From assembly GCA_965240325.2 (NCBI GenBank), contig OZ251243.1:434001-498000 (forward strand): a stretch of DNA of 64,000 bases. Reading direction: 5' to 3'. The notes under the pieces were generated by a model. It worked only from the letters and a program-made list of their open reading frames with translations. It did no database searches and was not told where the DNA came from. Positions 31,626-42,200 of this stretch are shown here, in pieces; positions within the stretch are counted from its first letter, which is position 1; each line of letters starts with the position of its first letter. A program made the position numbers and the translations under genes. The DNA is from Rebecca billardiae RCC1528 (Eukaryota > Haptophyta).

Positions 31626-32648
31626 ATGGTTGACCTGAAGCGCCCCAAGTGTGATCATGCTGGCTGCACCAAGCAGCCTTCGTGCAGCGTGCCGGGCGGC
31701 GCGCGCCCCAGCCAGTGTGCTAAGCACAGGCTGCCTGGCATGGTCAACGTGAAAAACCCAGCGTGTGACTATGCCGGCTGCAACAACCCGCCTTCGTTCG
31801 GCATGGCGGGCGACGCGCATGCCAGCCGGTGCGCTGCGCACAAGCTGGCTGGCAATGGCATGGTCGATGTGAACAACCACAAGTGTGATCATGCGGGCTG
31901 CACCAAACAGCCTTCGTTCGGCATGCCGGGTGACGCGCGCCCCAGCCTGTGCGCTGCCCACAAGCTGGCTGGCATGGTCAATGTGGTGAGTCCCAAGTGT
32001 GATTACGCTGGCTGCACCAAGCAGCCTTCGTTCGGCATGTCCGACGACCCTCGTGCCAGCCGGTGCGCCGCGCACATGGTGGTTGGCATGGTCAATGTGA
32101 GGAGCCCCAAGTGTGATCATGCCGGCTGCACCAAGCAGCCTTCGTTTGGCATGCCGGGCGCCGCGCGTGCCAGCCGGTGCGCTGCGCACAAGCTGGCTGG
32201 CATGGTGGATATGAAGGGCCGCAAGTGTGATCACGCCGGCTGCACCAGGCGGCCTTCGTTCGGCATGCCAGGCGACACGCGCGCCAGCCTGTGCGCTGCG
32301 CACAAGCTTGCCGGCATGGTCGACGTGAAGAACCCCAAGTGTGATCACGCCGGCTGCACCAAGCGGCCTTCGTTCGGCATGCCGGGTGACACGCGCGCCA
32401 GCCGATGCGCTGTGCACAAGCTGGCTGACATGAAGCTTTTTGGGAGTGGTGCGCACAAGCGCGAGCTGGAGCCAGGCATGAGCACCACAGAATCGAGCGC
32501 CGCCAAGCGCCAGCGGATGCGCACTTTAAGCAGCACAGCCACTGCCCCGGACGTCGCGGCAGCGCAGCTGGGACCGCTGGTCACAGCCCGCGTTGTATCG
32601 GCGGCGCCGCCGAATGTACCGCTGGTGATGGCCAAACGTGTATTATAA
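31626..32648 (+). CDS. EsV-1-7 repeat protein with seven repeats (IMM-like)
   Basis: A 340-residue, single-exon ATG frame. Seven tandem cysteine-histidine repeats occupy about residues 8-275. Six follow C-x4-C-x16-C-x2-H exactly; repeat 1 has the same spacing with CSVPGG variation. Typical elements are KCDHAGCTKQPSFG, then SLCAAHKL, spaced about 38-40 residues apart. This is the EsV-1-7 signature, named from an Ectocarpus virus gene and shared by the brown-algal IMMEDIATE UPRIGHT developmental regulator. The repeats probably bind zinc, but their molecular role is not established. The remaining about 65 residues are Ser/Thr/Ala-rich. Repeats are very similar to each other, implying recent internal duplication. 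The gene directly abuts the 463-bp repeat. Confidence 0.92.
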   Translation: MVDLKRPKCDHAGCTKQPSCSVPGGARPSQCAKHRLPGMVNVKNPACDYAGCNNPPSFGMAGDAHASRCAAHKLAGNGMVDVNNHKCDHAGCTKQPSFGMPGDARPSLCAAHKLAGMVNVVSPKCDYAGCTKQPSFGMSDDPRASRCAAHMVVGMVNVRSPKCDHAGCTKQPSFGMPGAARASRCAAHKLAGMVDMKGRKCDHAGCTRRPSFGMPGDTRASLCAAHKLAGMVDVKNPKCDHAGCTKRPSFGMPGDTRASRCAVHKLADMKLFGSGAHKRELEPGMSTTESSAAKRQRMRTLSSTATAPDVAAAQLGPLVTARVVSAAPPNVPLVMAKRVL

Positions 32649-32669
32649 TAATAATGTCAAGCGCTCATT

Positions 32670-32730
32670 ATGACCGCGTTCCGCGGTTCTTTTCTGCATA
32701 GAATTAACGCAGTTGGGGGCCCGCGGTGGC
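32670..32730 (+). repeat. Dispersed repeat family B, copy 1
   Basis: Contains TGACCGCGTTCCGCGGTTCT, then a GAA(C/T)xAACGCAGTT segment and GGGGCCCGCGGTGG. Related copies are at 32822, 36541 (minus) and 48073. It starts 22 bp after the EsV-1-7 stop codon. CCGCGTTCCGCGG forms a small hairpin. Confidence 0.75.
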
Positions 32731-32821
32731 CGTGCAATCGCGGCTCTCCGCCGTAGTAGTGGCCGAGTTCGCCAGTTGAAGAATGAAGTCGGTTCTGAGA
32801 TGACTGAAGCTATTATACTCA

Positions 32822-32880
32822 TATGACCGCGTTCCGCGGTCCTTTTCCGTAGAACCAACGCAGTTCGGGGCCCGCGGCGC
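32822..32880 (+). repeat. Dispersed repeat family B, copy 2
   Basis: Near-copy of 32670-32730, in the same orientation and 152 bp downstream: TGACCGCGTTCCGCGGTCCT, then AGAACCAACGCAGTTCGGGG. Confidence 0.75.
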
Positions 32881-34084
32881 AGTGGTTGAGAATGAGACTG
32901 ACGAGTCAGTCAGTCCGAGTCAGAAAGACAGTTCAGCCACTCTGAGAGGGAGAGTCAGACCCGAGACCGAGTCTCGGACTCGGCGCGAGTATGCGGGCGC
33001 GCACGGCCAAGGGTGGCATGGGACACCAGCGGACGGGCCGCGCGGGGAAGCGGGGCGGCGCGCTCGCACTCGCAGGGCGAGAGGCGCGGACGGGCCGCGC
33101 GGGGAAGCGGGGCGGCGGCGCGCGCAGGGCGAGAGGGCGAGAGGCGCCGCGCGGCGCCGGGCCGGCGCGTGCGCGCGTGCGGGCGCACCTGCTTCAGCTT
33201 GCAAGGTGCTCGCGCTGCGCCATGCGCTCGACGAAGGGCCGCTGGTCGCGAGCCGGCGCGTGCGCGCGAGCGGGCGCACCTGCTTGAGGTACTCGCCCTG
33301 CGCCATGCGCTCGACGACGGGCCGCTGGTCGCTCAGCCGGCACGCCTCGTGCCGGCAGAGCGAGAGCGCGCGCCACTGCAGACTGCTGGCCCGCCGGCCT
33401 GCCGGCCGGCTGCGCAGCCGCGCACCGAGACCGACCGGAGCGGAGCTCGGGGCGGTGGAACGAGGCGAGCGGCGCGTCGCGCCTGCCGCCGCGCGTGCGC
33501 GCCTGCTCCACCGCGCCGCCGTGCTCGCCCGCCGCCTCCTCCGCCGCGTCGGCCTCGAAGACGGCGGCTGCCAGCGGCAGGCTGAGCTGCGCGCGGCTCA
33601 CTCACACTGTCTGTGAGTCCTCACGCTGCTGCCGGACCTCCGCGCCGCCGTCGACCGAGTTGAGGAGGAGCTCGCGCTCGGCGTCGAGGCGCGAGCTCGC
33701 GTGCTCGAGCTCGCCCTTCAGCCGCGCGAGCTCCGGGCGCATCCGGCTCATCAGCTCTGCCGCGCCGCTCGCTCGGCGGCGGCGGGCGGCGCGCTCTGCT
33801 CCGGTCGGCGAGCGACGAGCTCGCGTGCTCCGGACTCGGCTCGCCCTTGCGCGCTGCTCCTCGAGTGACGAACGCGCCCGCGGGCAGGTTGTTGCCCGTC
33901 GCCCCCGCTGCGATCTCGCCGCCCCCGCCGCGATCTCGTCGCGCATGTGTCCGTGGCGCGCGCCTGCGAGGTGACAGGCGGGCCGCGAGCTCAGCCTCGG
34001 GGAGAGCGGAGCGAGCGAGGAGAGGGCGAGACGCGCGGCCTGCGAGGCGACAGGCGCGCTCGGGGAGAGTATTTTACTATTCAC
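32881..34084 (-). pseudogene. Possible decayed coiled-coil protein locus
   Basis: Minus-strand frames here carry heptad-like sequence in different phases: RPELARLKGELEHASSRLD near 33700, then after a stop LPLAAAVFEADAAEEAAGEH near 33570, then CRHEACRLSDQRPVVERMAQ near 33320 in yet another frame. The last segment is tandemly duplicated (DQRPFVERMAQ near 33230). The pieces look like one coiled-coil protein broken by a stop and frameshifts, or exons I cannot join. The frame ending at 33602 is longest. The parent family is unknown. Confidence 0.35.
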
Positions 34085-34229
34085 ATTTACAAGTGATCAA
34101 GTTTCCCGAGCCCTTGCCTTGCCGTTTTTATCGGTTGGCGGTTGGCGGCAATCTCATACTTAAAATCGCGCTCGTAACGAACCGTTACACTAATGTCACG
34201 TCCAGCTGACGTCCAGATCGCACTTTACT

Positions 34230-34430
34230 TAAGGGAATCAGCTGGACGCGCTTTTTTTCGGCCTAATAGACCTCTCTATGCGATCTCAAAAACTCGAAAC
34301 TCGGTCTCCGCCAGCCCTAAAAATCGCCCCCCGTCCCTTTTTTCTTGATCAAAGATCTTTTTGAAACGTGGTTCGGGCCCGCTGGTGCGGGCTCCACGCT
34401 GCGCGCTCCGCCCTGCACCGCGGGCCATTA
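34230..34430 (+). repeat. Dispersed repeat family A, copy 2 (long form)
   Basis: The core 34344-34430 matches copies at 1, 34882 and 49595. The left part, from about 34284 (TCTCAAAAACTCGAAACTCG), matches only the copy at 49535, so these two preserve more of the element. It contains GATCAAAGATC and a GGGCCCGC-TGGT-GCGGGCTC hairpin. Confidence 0.85.
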
Positions 34431-34864
34431 GTCCGATGACCGTCGCCCTGCCTGCGCGACCGCGAGACTCATTCACACTTCACACAATCACAGCAGCGGA
34501 CCTGAGACCGTACCCGGCACCGGTCGTCAAATGACGGACGTCCGTCTGACAACTAGCTGCCAAATGCTGTCCAACTGGCTGATCAGCTCGGATCCGACCC
34601 GTCCGCGATCGTGCCATCGGCATCGGAATTACTACGAGTAGCTGCCAAACTGTCCAACTCTGGCTGATGATCAGCTCGGATCCGACCCGTCCGCGATCGT
34701 GCCGAGTGAGTCGTGCCGCGGAGCTCGGAGTACTGAAGGAGTCGGGTGTGACAGCAGGGTGCTTTAGCGCTGCGGCCCGTGCCAGCCAACGACCAGACGT
34801 ACTCTGGCCACTTGGCCCGTTGCACGGGTGAGTGACAGTACGCCCTGCCTACCGCGCGCGCACG

Positions 34865-34973
34865 CCCCCCGTCCCTTTTTTCTTGATCAAAGATCTTTTT
34901 GAAACGTTAACGTGGTTCGGGCCCGCAGTGCGGGCTCCACGCTGCGCGCTCCGCCCTGCACCGCGGGCCATTA
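34865..34973 (+). repeat. Dispersed repeat family A, copy 3
   Basis: Same core as the copy at 34344, with a 6-bp GTTAAC insertion after GAAAC and a shorter hairpin loop (AGT in place of TGGT). Same orientation, about 540 bp downstream of copy 2. Confidence 0.85.
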
Positions 34974-36661
34974 GCTAGGTCGCGTACTTTCTGATCCGCA
35001 GGGCGCGGTCTGCAATAGTAACGCCCCCGAGTCGAGTGACTCGGACGAGTGAGACGACCACTGACCGCGGTTCAACAAGTTCTGAAAGTTCAACTTCACG
35101 GGCCGCATTCGCGCGGACCCGCTACTGGCACTGGGCCTGGCAGTGGCAGCCTGCGCAGAATCGTGACAGATCGAGTAGTGTGACTCATCCGGATGACTAC
35201 GGCGCCTCTACTAAGCTAGTTAAGCGATAGTAGTTATACCGCGTAGTTACGCCGCCTAACTCTTATTGTAACTCTACCGAGTACCGGGTCACGTACTACG
35301 ATGCCTCATGCGGCGGACAGCCGCCAGCCGGCGGCGCTGGCACCGAGTCCGAGTGCCCGAGCGGCCGAGGCGACGCCCTCCGAGACGAGTGACTGACGGA
35401 GTGCCGCGCACCGCGCGCACGGTCCGGGCGTCTCCGGCGCCGTAGCGGGCACTACTGTGTCTAGTGTGTCTATCCGTATACTGTAGGCTGGTCAGGCGGT
35501 CCCGGACCGGCGGCGGACCCGGCGGCGTGGTCTCGCGGCCACTCTCGGCGGATTCGGTCCCGCGTCGGGCTCAGCCTCGGGGCCGGGCGCCGGCCGGGCG
35601 GGCGGTGGCGCGGCGGTGCCGCCGCGACAAACATTGAACAACGGCAATAATCGCGGGCCTGAGACTTATATATATTTAACGACGTGGCAGCATCGGACAA
35701 GCGTCAGTAGTAGTGATGAGTGTGGTGACGCCGGATGACGACACGTTGACGTGACAATTTCATTGCCTGCTTACGCGAGCCGCTTGCGCTGAGTTGCGGC
35801 TTATTGCCCGCGCTCGGCTGAGCGCGTTTTGGCGGATGTCGCCGTTGGACTCTCGTAGTAGAAATAAAACAGGCCTGCTGCTGATATATGCTCTGTCACT
35901 CACTGTTCCATGGGTTTGCATCGTCATCGTGGTCCGGGCGGTGAGCACGGGTTTTCCCGATGGCGGCCGAGGTTCATGCATGGCCGCCGCCGCCATCGGC
36001 CAGCCCGCTGCGCCGCGCGCCGGCTGCTTCGTCGCGAGTGCTCGACAGAGCGCGCTGCTATTACGCGCGCCGGTGCACCGGCGCGGCGCGTGCCGTCGCC
36101 AACGGCGCGGCGCGCTCGTGCTCCGCCCGAGGAGGGGGCCAAAACTTGGTCACCTCCCACTCTGTTGACTCGTGTGGCTCCTGTGAGGATCCACACGCGT
36201 CACCCGGCCTCTCCCACCCCTCTGTTGGGTCTGTGTGCGCACTCGGGAATAGCCCTCGTGCCGGGGCCATACCTCCCACTGGGAGGGCGTACGACACTTA
36301 AAGAGCGTAGCTTAGTATGGCGGCAACTGATGATCAGGTCTCAGATGGTCTTATTACTTATAACTGATGACTGCTGTGTCAGCAAATGCTTCATTCATCG
36401 TCATCATTGTCATTATATTGTCAATGTCAGCGGCGGCGGGGCGGCACTCGCGGCACGGACCGGTCACGGCGTGACCGACGTCAGCACTCCGAAGCAGGTC
36501 CGGTCCGCGGACGGAACGTGGCCATGCTGCCGGATGGGGTGCACCGCGGGCCCCCAACTACGTTGGTTCTACGCCAAAAGGACCGCGCGGACCGCGGTCA
36601 TAACTCACATGTATGCCGGATATTCGTAGCACGGCGCCGCTCGCCGCCTGGGGTGGCACGG
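34974..36661. other. Intergenic region, no convincing gene
   Basis: Low-complexity GC-rich and stop-rich parts alternate. A 124-codon ATG frame at 35794-36168 has one hydrophobic stretch (LLLIYALSLTVPWVCIVIVV) but nothing recognisable; I do not call it a gene. A minus-strand family B copy ends this stretch. Confidence 0.4.
36541..36602 (-). repeat. Dispersed repeat family B, copy 3
   Basis: Inverted relative to the copies at 32670 and 48073: GGGCCCCCAACTACGTTGGT on the plus strand, with GACCGCGCGGACCGCGGTCA at its end. It lies just past the 3' end of the MST-like kinase gene. Confidence 0.75.
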
Positions 36662-38944
36662 TCATTCATGTGGCGAGCTCGACTCCTTGGCACGCCGATT
36701 CGGAGGTACGTAGGCGGCCGATTCCACCCTCGCGGTCCTAGACCCCGCCGAAGTCGCAGTCGGCGCGGCCGGATTGGCGGCCGCCGCAGCCTGCGGCGGC
36801 GCGCCTCGCGCCGCGGCGGTTGGCGGCGAAGGCGCAGCCGCCTGCTGCGCGCTCTGGCCCTGCGTCTTGCCCAGCTTGGCCGCGAGCAGCGCCTTCCGCC
36901 GCTTCGTGTACTTCCGCCTGAGCGTCGCGATGTCCTTCTCGAGCGCGTCGTCCAGCCCAGCCAGCTGAGATTCGATCTCGTCGAGCGTCTTGTCCGAGAA
37001 GTCATACTTGGCCTTGGCCTTGGTGCCAGAGGACTGGTGAGTGACGCCGGCGGGATGGAGCAAGCCGGCGGGCAAGGCGGGCGCGGCCGGCGTGGACGGC
37101 GAGTCGACCTCGCCGCTACTCACGGGCGCGCTCTGCCCCGCCGGCACCTGCGGCTGCCTTTGCAGCGCGGACAAGGCAGAGCCTTGCAGCCGAGCCTGCG
37201 CGGCCGGCGCCGCCGCCGGCTGCTGCGACTGCGCCGGCGGCCCGGGCGGCGCATTCCGTGTGGACGACGCCGGCGGCGTGCTCGGCTGCGGCTGAGCCTG
37301 CGGCTGGGGCCGCGCGACCGGCGCGGGCGGGAAGCCCAGCCAGTTCATGCTCCGCATGAACTTTGGCCACTCGGCCGCGCCTGCCACGCTGGCTGCACCG
37401 GCGCCGCCACCACCGCTGCCACTCTGCTGCTGGGCTGCAGCCGCGGCCGCACCGCTGGCGGCCGCGTTGAGGGGCGCCACGTTGCCACCTGCGGCGGTGG
37501 GCAGCGGCACGGGCGGCGTGGCAGATCGCTCGGTGACATCCATCGCCACCTTCACCGCCTCGCCGCCGCCGCCGCCGCCGCCGCCGCCCACTCCGCTACC
37601 GCTGCCAGCGCCGCCGCCGCCTCCGGCCGCAGACAGGCTGTCGAGCACTGGCCGCAGGCCGCGCGGCGAGGCGGCGCCGTTCCGCCCGACAAGGGCGGCG
37701 GCAGCGCCACCGTCATCCTCGACGTCGTCCTTCACGATCATCGTGCCCCAGCCGCCCTCGCCCCCACTCAGCTCGCCCACGTGCATCGTGCCACCGCCAC
37801 CACCGCCGGCGCCGCCAGCCGCGTCGACGGATCTGCCAGTCGGCGGTGACTGCTGCTGCTGCTGCTGCCTCCGACGCTTCGCGTCGGCGCGATCGCGCTC
37901 GCGCGCCTCCGCCTGCTCGCGCTCGAGCTCGCGCTGCTGCACGAGCAGCGCGCGGCTCTCCGCCACCAGCCGCTGCAGCGCGTCGCCCTGCCCCGCCACC
38001 GCGCGCACGATGAACGGGTGCTCGAGGAGCGAGCGCGTGTCGGCGCGCTGCGCGGGCTCCTTCACGAGGCAGAGCCGCACAAAGTCGCGGAAGTCGGCGC
38101 TCCAGCGGTCGGCGTCGGCGAGCGTGGGCGGCGGGCGCGTGGGGATGACGAAGATCGCGCGGAGCGGGTGCACGTCCGAGTACGGCGGCTTCGCCTCCGC
38201 CAGCTCGATCGCGGTGATGCCGAGCGACCACACATCCGCGCGGTTATCATATGTCGCCTCCTGGATCACCTCGGGCGCCATCCAGAACGGCGTGCCGATG
38301 ACGGTGCGCCGGCGCGACATGGTGGAGGAGAGGTGGGCGGAGACGCCGAAATCGGCGAGCTTCACCGCGCCGTCGCCGGTGAGCAGGATGTTCCCCGCCT
38401 TCACGTCACGGTGAATCTTGCGCTTGGAGTGCAGATAGCTCAGGCCGCGCAGTGTGCCGGCGAGCACGCACGCGATCTGCTGCTCGGCGAGGCCCTCGCC
38501 GCGCGCGGCGATGAGGTCACTGAGGGAGCTTCCCTCGCAGTACTCCATCACGATCCACAGGTCGCCGTCCTTGTAGTACGAGCCCCGGTACTTGACAATC
38601 GCGTCGGAGTCGCAGCCGCGCAGAATCTCGATCTCGTGCGCGACCTCGGCGCAGTCGGTCTCGACGGGGACGATCTTGACCGCGACGAGCTCGTTCGTCT
38701 CAATGCGCACGCCCTTGTACACAACGCCGAATGAGCCCTCGCCCAGCTTCTCGAGCAGCGTGAACTCCTGCGCGGCGAGAGCGCGTGGCGCAAGCGCGCG
38801 CGCGCGACGGGCTCAGCGGCACGAATGGCACGCGCGGGGCCGGCGCCGGCGGCGACCAAGGCGGGAGCGCGCGGCGCGCGGCACCTCGGTTGGGTCGCCG
38901 GGCTGGTCGTACGGGAAGCCCACCTCGTCCTCGTCCTCCTCCAT
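36662..38944 (-). CDS. MST/Hippo-type STE20 kinase with SARAH domain, two exons
   Basis: The model joins 38944-38885 and 38767-36662 on the minus strand, giving 721 residues. Exon 1 supplies 20 acidic residues starting MEEDEDEVGF. The kinase domain begins right after the join: EFTLLEKLGEGSFGVVYKG, Lys51, HRDVKAGN (139-146), DFG (159-161), and the STE20 motif GTPFWMAPEVIQ. A Gln run and a Gly/Ala/Pro-rich linker follow. Residues about 610-655 match the SARAH coiled coil of MST1/2 (YDFSDKTLDEIESQLAGLDD, then EKDIATLRRKYTKRRK). That supports a Hippo-type kinase that dimerises or binds a Salvador/RASSF-like partner. About 60 further residues follow the SARAH domain, unlike in animal MST. Head-to-head with the CPSF100 gene, 310 bp between starts. 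Confidence 0.92.
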
Positions 38945-39254
38945 CGCCAGCCAGCGCCGCTCGGAGCGCGCGCGCACGGTGGTGGGCGGCGCAGCGCTGC
39001 TCGATGGCAGGCAGCCACCACTGCTACACTGCGCTACTGAAAGCAGTCCGGTCCGGAGACCATCATAAAGTAGACAGTGGTGCAGTCTAGTAGTACGGTA
39101 CTCACCTGGGTGTGTTGTGATAGTGCCAGAACGTCTATGCCTCATAGTGGCCAGCATATGGGGGTATGGGGGTATCTTTGAGAGCAAGTGTCCGGGCCTG
39201 TCGCCCCACGCCGTGTCGTCGAGGCGAGTGGCGAGCGCGACGGCCGCGCGCGCG
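38945..39254. promoter_or_regulatory. Putative bidirectional promoter, MST kinase / CPSF100
   Basis: 310 bp lie between two divergent start codons. No TATA box is obvious. The centre has mixed GC content with a GGGGGTATGGGGGTATC direct repeat near 39160-39177. The assignment is inferred from gene arrangement. Confidence 0.4.
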
Positions 39255-42200
39255 ATGGATCCGGTGCGCGTGCGGCTGCGCCCGCTGTGGGGCGAGGGCG
39301 CGGACGAGCCGCTGTGCAGCGTGCTCGAGGTCGACGGCTGCACCCTCCTCCTCGACTGCGGCTCGACCGAGCGCTTCGACCTCCCGGCGCTCGAGCCGTT
39401 GCGCGAGCTCGCGCCGAGCGTTGACGCCGTCCTGCTGTCGCACGCGGACCTCGCGCACCTCGGCGGGCTGCCGTACGCGTACGGCCACCTCGGCCTGCGC
39501 TGCCCGGTGTACGCGACCCTGCCCGTGTGGAAGATGGGCCAGATGTTCCTCTACGACGCGTACCAGGCGCGCGCCACGGAGTGCGGCGGCGCGGTCGACG
39601 GCTTTGACTTAGACGACGTCGATGCGGCCTTCGAGCACATCACGCAACTCAAGTACGCGCAGCTCGTGCGGCTGCGCGGCGCGCGCGGCCGCGGGGTCTC
39701 GATCACGCCGCTCCCCGCCGGCCGCACCCTCGGCGGCGCCATCTGGCGCGTGCGCAAGGAGACGGAGACGGTTTTGTACGCGGTTGACTTTGGGCACACC
39801 GCCGAGCGGCTGCTGCTGCCGGCGGCGCTCGAGGAGATCCAGCGGCCGAGCGCGCTGATCGTGAGCGCGCACGCGATCTCGCGCGAGGCGGCGCCGCTCA
39901 AGCAGCGCGTCTCCACCCTCGTCGAAGCCACCGTCACCGCGCTCCGCGCCGGCGGCAGCGTGCTGCTCCCTGTAGATACCGCGGCGCGATCGCTCGAGCT
40001 CGTGCATACTCTCGCATCGCACTGGGCGAACGCCAAGCTGGGGCACTACCCGCTGGTGTTCCTCGGGCACACGTCGTACAACACGCTCGAGTTCGCCAAG
40101 TCGCAGATGGAGTGGATGTCCGACGCGGTGATCCGCCGCTTCGACGTGTCCGGGCATGCGCTTTCGTTCCGCGGCGTCATCCCGTGCACGTCCCTCGAGG
40201 AACTAAATGACCTGGCCGAGGCGGCTGCGGGGCCCATGGCCGTGTGCGTCTCGACCGAGGCGTGCGACATGGGGCTGTCGCGCGCGGCGATCGCGCAGTG
40301 GCTGGCCGAGCCCCGGCGCCTCGTGCTCTTCACCTCGCCCGGCCCGCCCGGCTCTGTCGCGCGGCGCCTCACCGCCGCGAGCGAGCCTCCTGCCACCGTG
40401 CAGCTGCCGCGCTGGCGGCGCGCGCCGCTCACGGGGCCGGCGCTTGACGCGTGGCGCGCGCGGCGCGCGGCGGCGCAGCGCGCGCGCGACGAGGCGGCGG
40501 CTGCGGAGGAGCGCGAGGCGCTCGCGGCGGCCGCCGCCGCGATGGCCGGCGCGCCTGGCGCCGAGGCGGGCGCGCCCGCGGCCACCGTCGGCGGCGCGGA
40601 CGGCGGCGCAGGCGCGGCCGCGGACGGCGCCGAGGGCGTTCTGAGGATGGCCGCCGCCGCGGCGGCCGCCACCTCTGTCGAGGCGCTCCCGCTCATGCCG
40701 TACCGCGAGCACTTCCCGCGGCGCGACGAGTGGGGCGAGGAGGTGCGCAGCACGCGCGCCCCGCGGCGCACGCACGCCGCGCGCGCGCGCGCCTGCGCGC
40801 CGCGCGCGACGGCGCGCCGCGCGGAGTGCGGAGGGTGTAGCAGGTGCTCGCCCGCACGCGCGCTGCGGCGGAGCGGCGCTCTCGCTCATCGCGGCCGCGA
40901 CCCGCGCCGCGTGCGTGCACGGCCGCAGGTGTCCGAGCCGGAGTGGGGCCGCCTCGCCAAGGTCGCCGCCGAGGCCGAGCGCTCGAGCCTTGACGGCGCG
41001 AGTGCGCCGCGGGATGGCGTGGTGGCCGCACCGGACGCGGGCGGCGCGGGCGGCGCGGGCGCTCTCGGCGCGGACGCGGCTGCGGCCAACGGCACGGCGC
41101 GCGCGGCGCGCGAGAGTGCGGCGCCGAAGCCTTCGGGCGCGGCGTCGGCGGCGGAGCGCGTCGCGCGCGCGCGCACCACCGACGGGTCGGCCGCCGACGA
41201 CGACGCGGCCGATGCCGCCTTGCTCGGTGCCGACGGCGAGCAGGCGCAGCGCGCTCGACTTGAGCTCGCCGCCTGCCGGCGCGGCGCGGCCGCGGCGGCC
41301 GCGGCGGCGACGGAGGAGACGGCGGCGTTGGACCCGGTGGCGCACCCTGCCGGCGCGCTCGCCTCGCTCGGCGCTGACGCCGCCGTCGACGGCGTCCCGG
41401 CCGGCGTGCTCGTCGTCGGCGCGGGCGGCGCCGCCGCCGAGCCGGCACCCCTGGGGTGGGTGGAGGGCCCTGGCGAGGAGATTTCGGTCCGATGTCGAGT
41501 GCGGCTCGTGCCTATGGACGGGCACTGCGACGCGCGCGCGTTCAAGGCGCTGCTGGCGCGCGCGGCGCCAGGCGCGCTCGCGCTGCTGCGCGGCACCGCG
41601 TCGGACAAGGCGCGCGCCACCGCCGTCGCCACGCGCGCCGGTGTCTCACGCGCGCTCACTCCGAGCGTGCGCGGCCCTCCGCTCGACCTGAGCTCAGGGG
41701 TGCACATGACGCGCATCAGCCTCCCCGATACCCTGCTGTCCGCGACCGAGTTCCAGCAGGTGGGCGGGTACGAGGTGGCGCGCGTGCGCGGCGTGCTGCA
41801 CGTGCCGAGCACACCGGACTCGACCGCGCCCGACGCGCCCGCGCTCGCTGGCGGCCTGGACGCGGCCGCTGCAGAGATGGGCGGTGGCGCCGTCGCTGAG
41901 ATTGCGCCGCCGACAGCGGGCGGTGACGCGGCGGCGCCCGCGGCGGCTGACGGCGGCGAGGCCGAGGCCGCGCCCGCGGCGGCCGCCGCCGGCGATCCGA
42001 TGGAGGTGACGGCACTGCAGCCCGCCGGCGGAAGTGCTCTCCCACCGCGGCGCGCGGGCACGCACGCCGCCCTGGCCGAGCTGCGCGCAGCGCCCGCCGC
42101 GCAGAGCGCGATGGCGCCGAGCTCGGCCGGCACGCTCGCGGCCACCGGCGGCTCGCGCGCTCTGAGCTTCGTCGCGCACGGCGACCTGCGGCTCTCGGAC

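Noticed and set aside
34368-34384. tRNA-like B box (GTGGTTCGGGCCC) in repeat family A
   Set aside because: No A box or cloverleaf could be built around it; it is noted only as a weak resemblance.
35794-36168. 124-codon frame with one hydrophobic stretch
   Set aside because: A single TM-like run is not enough, with no homology signal or splice context.
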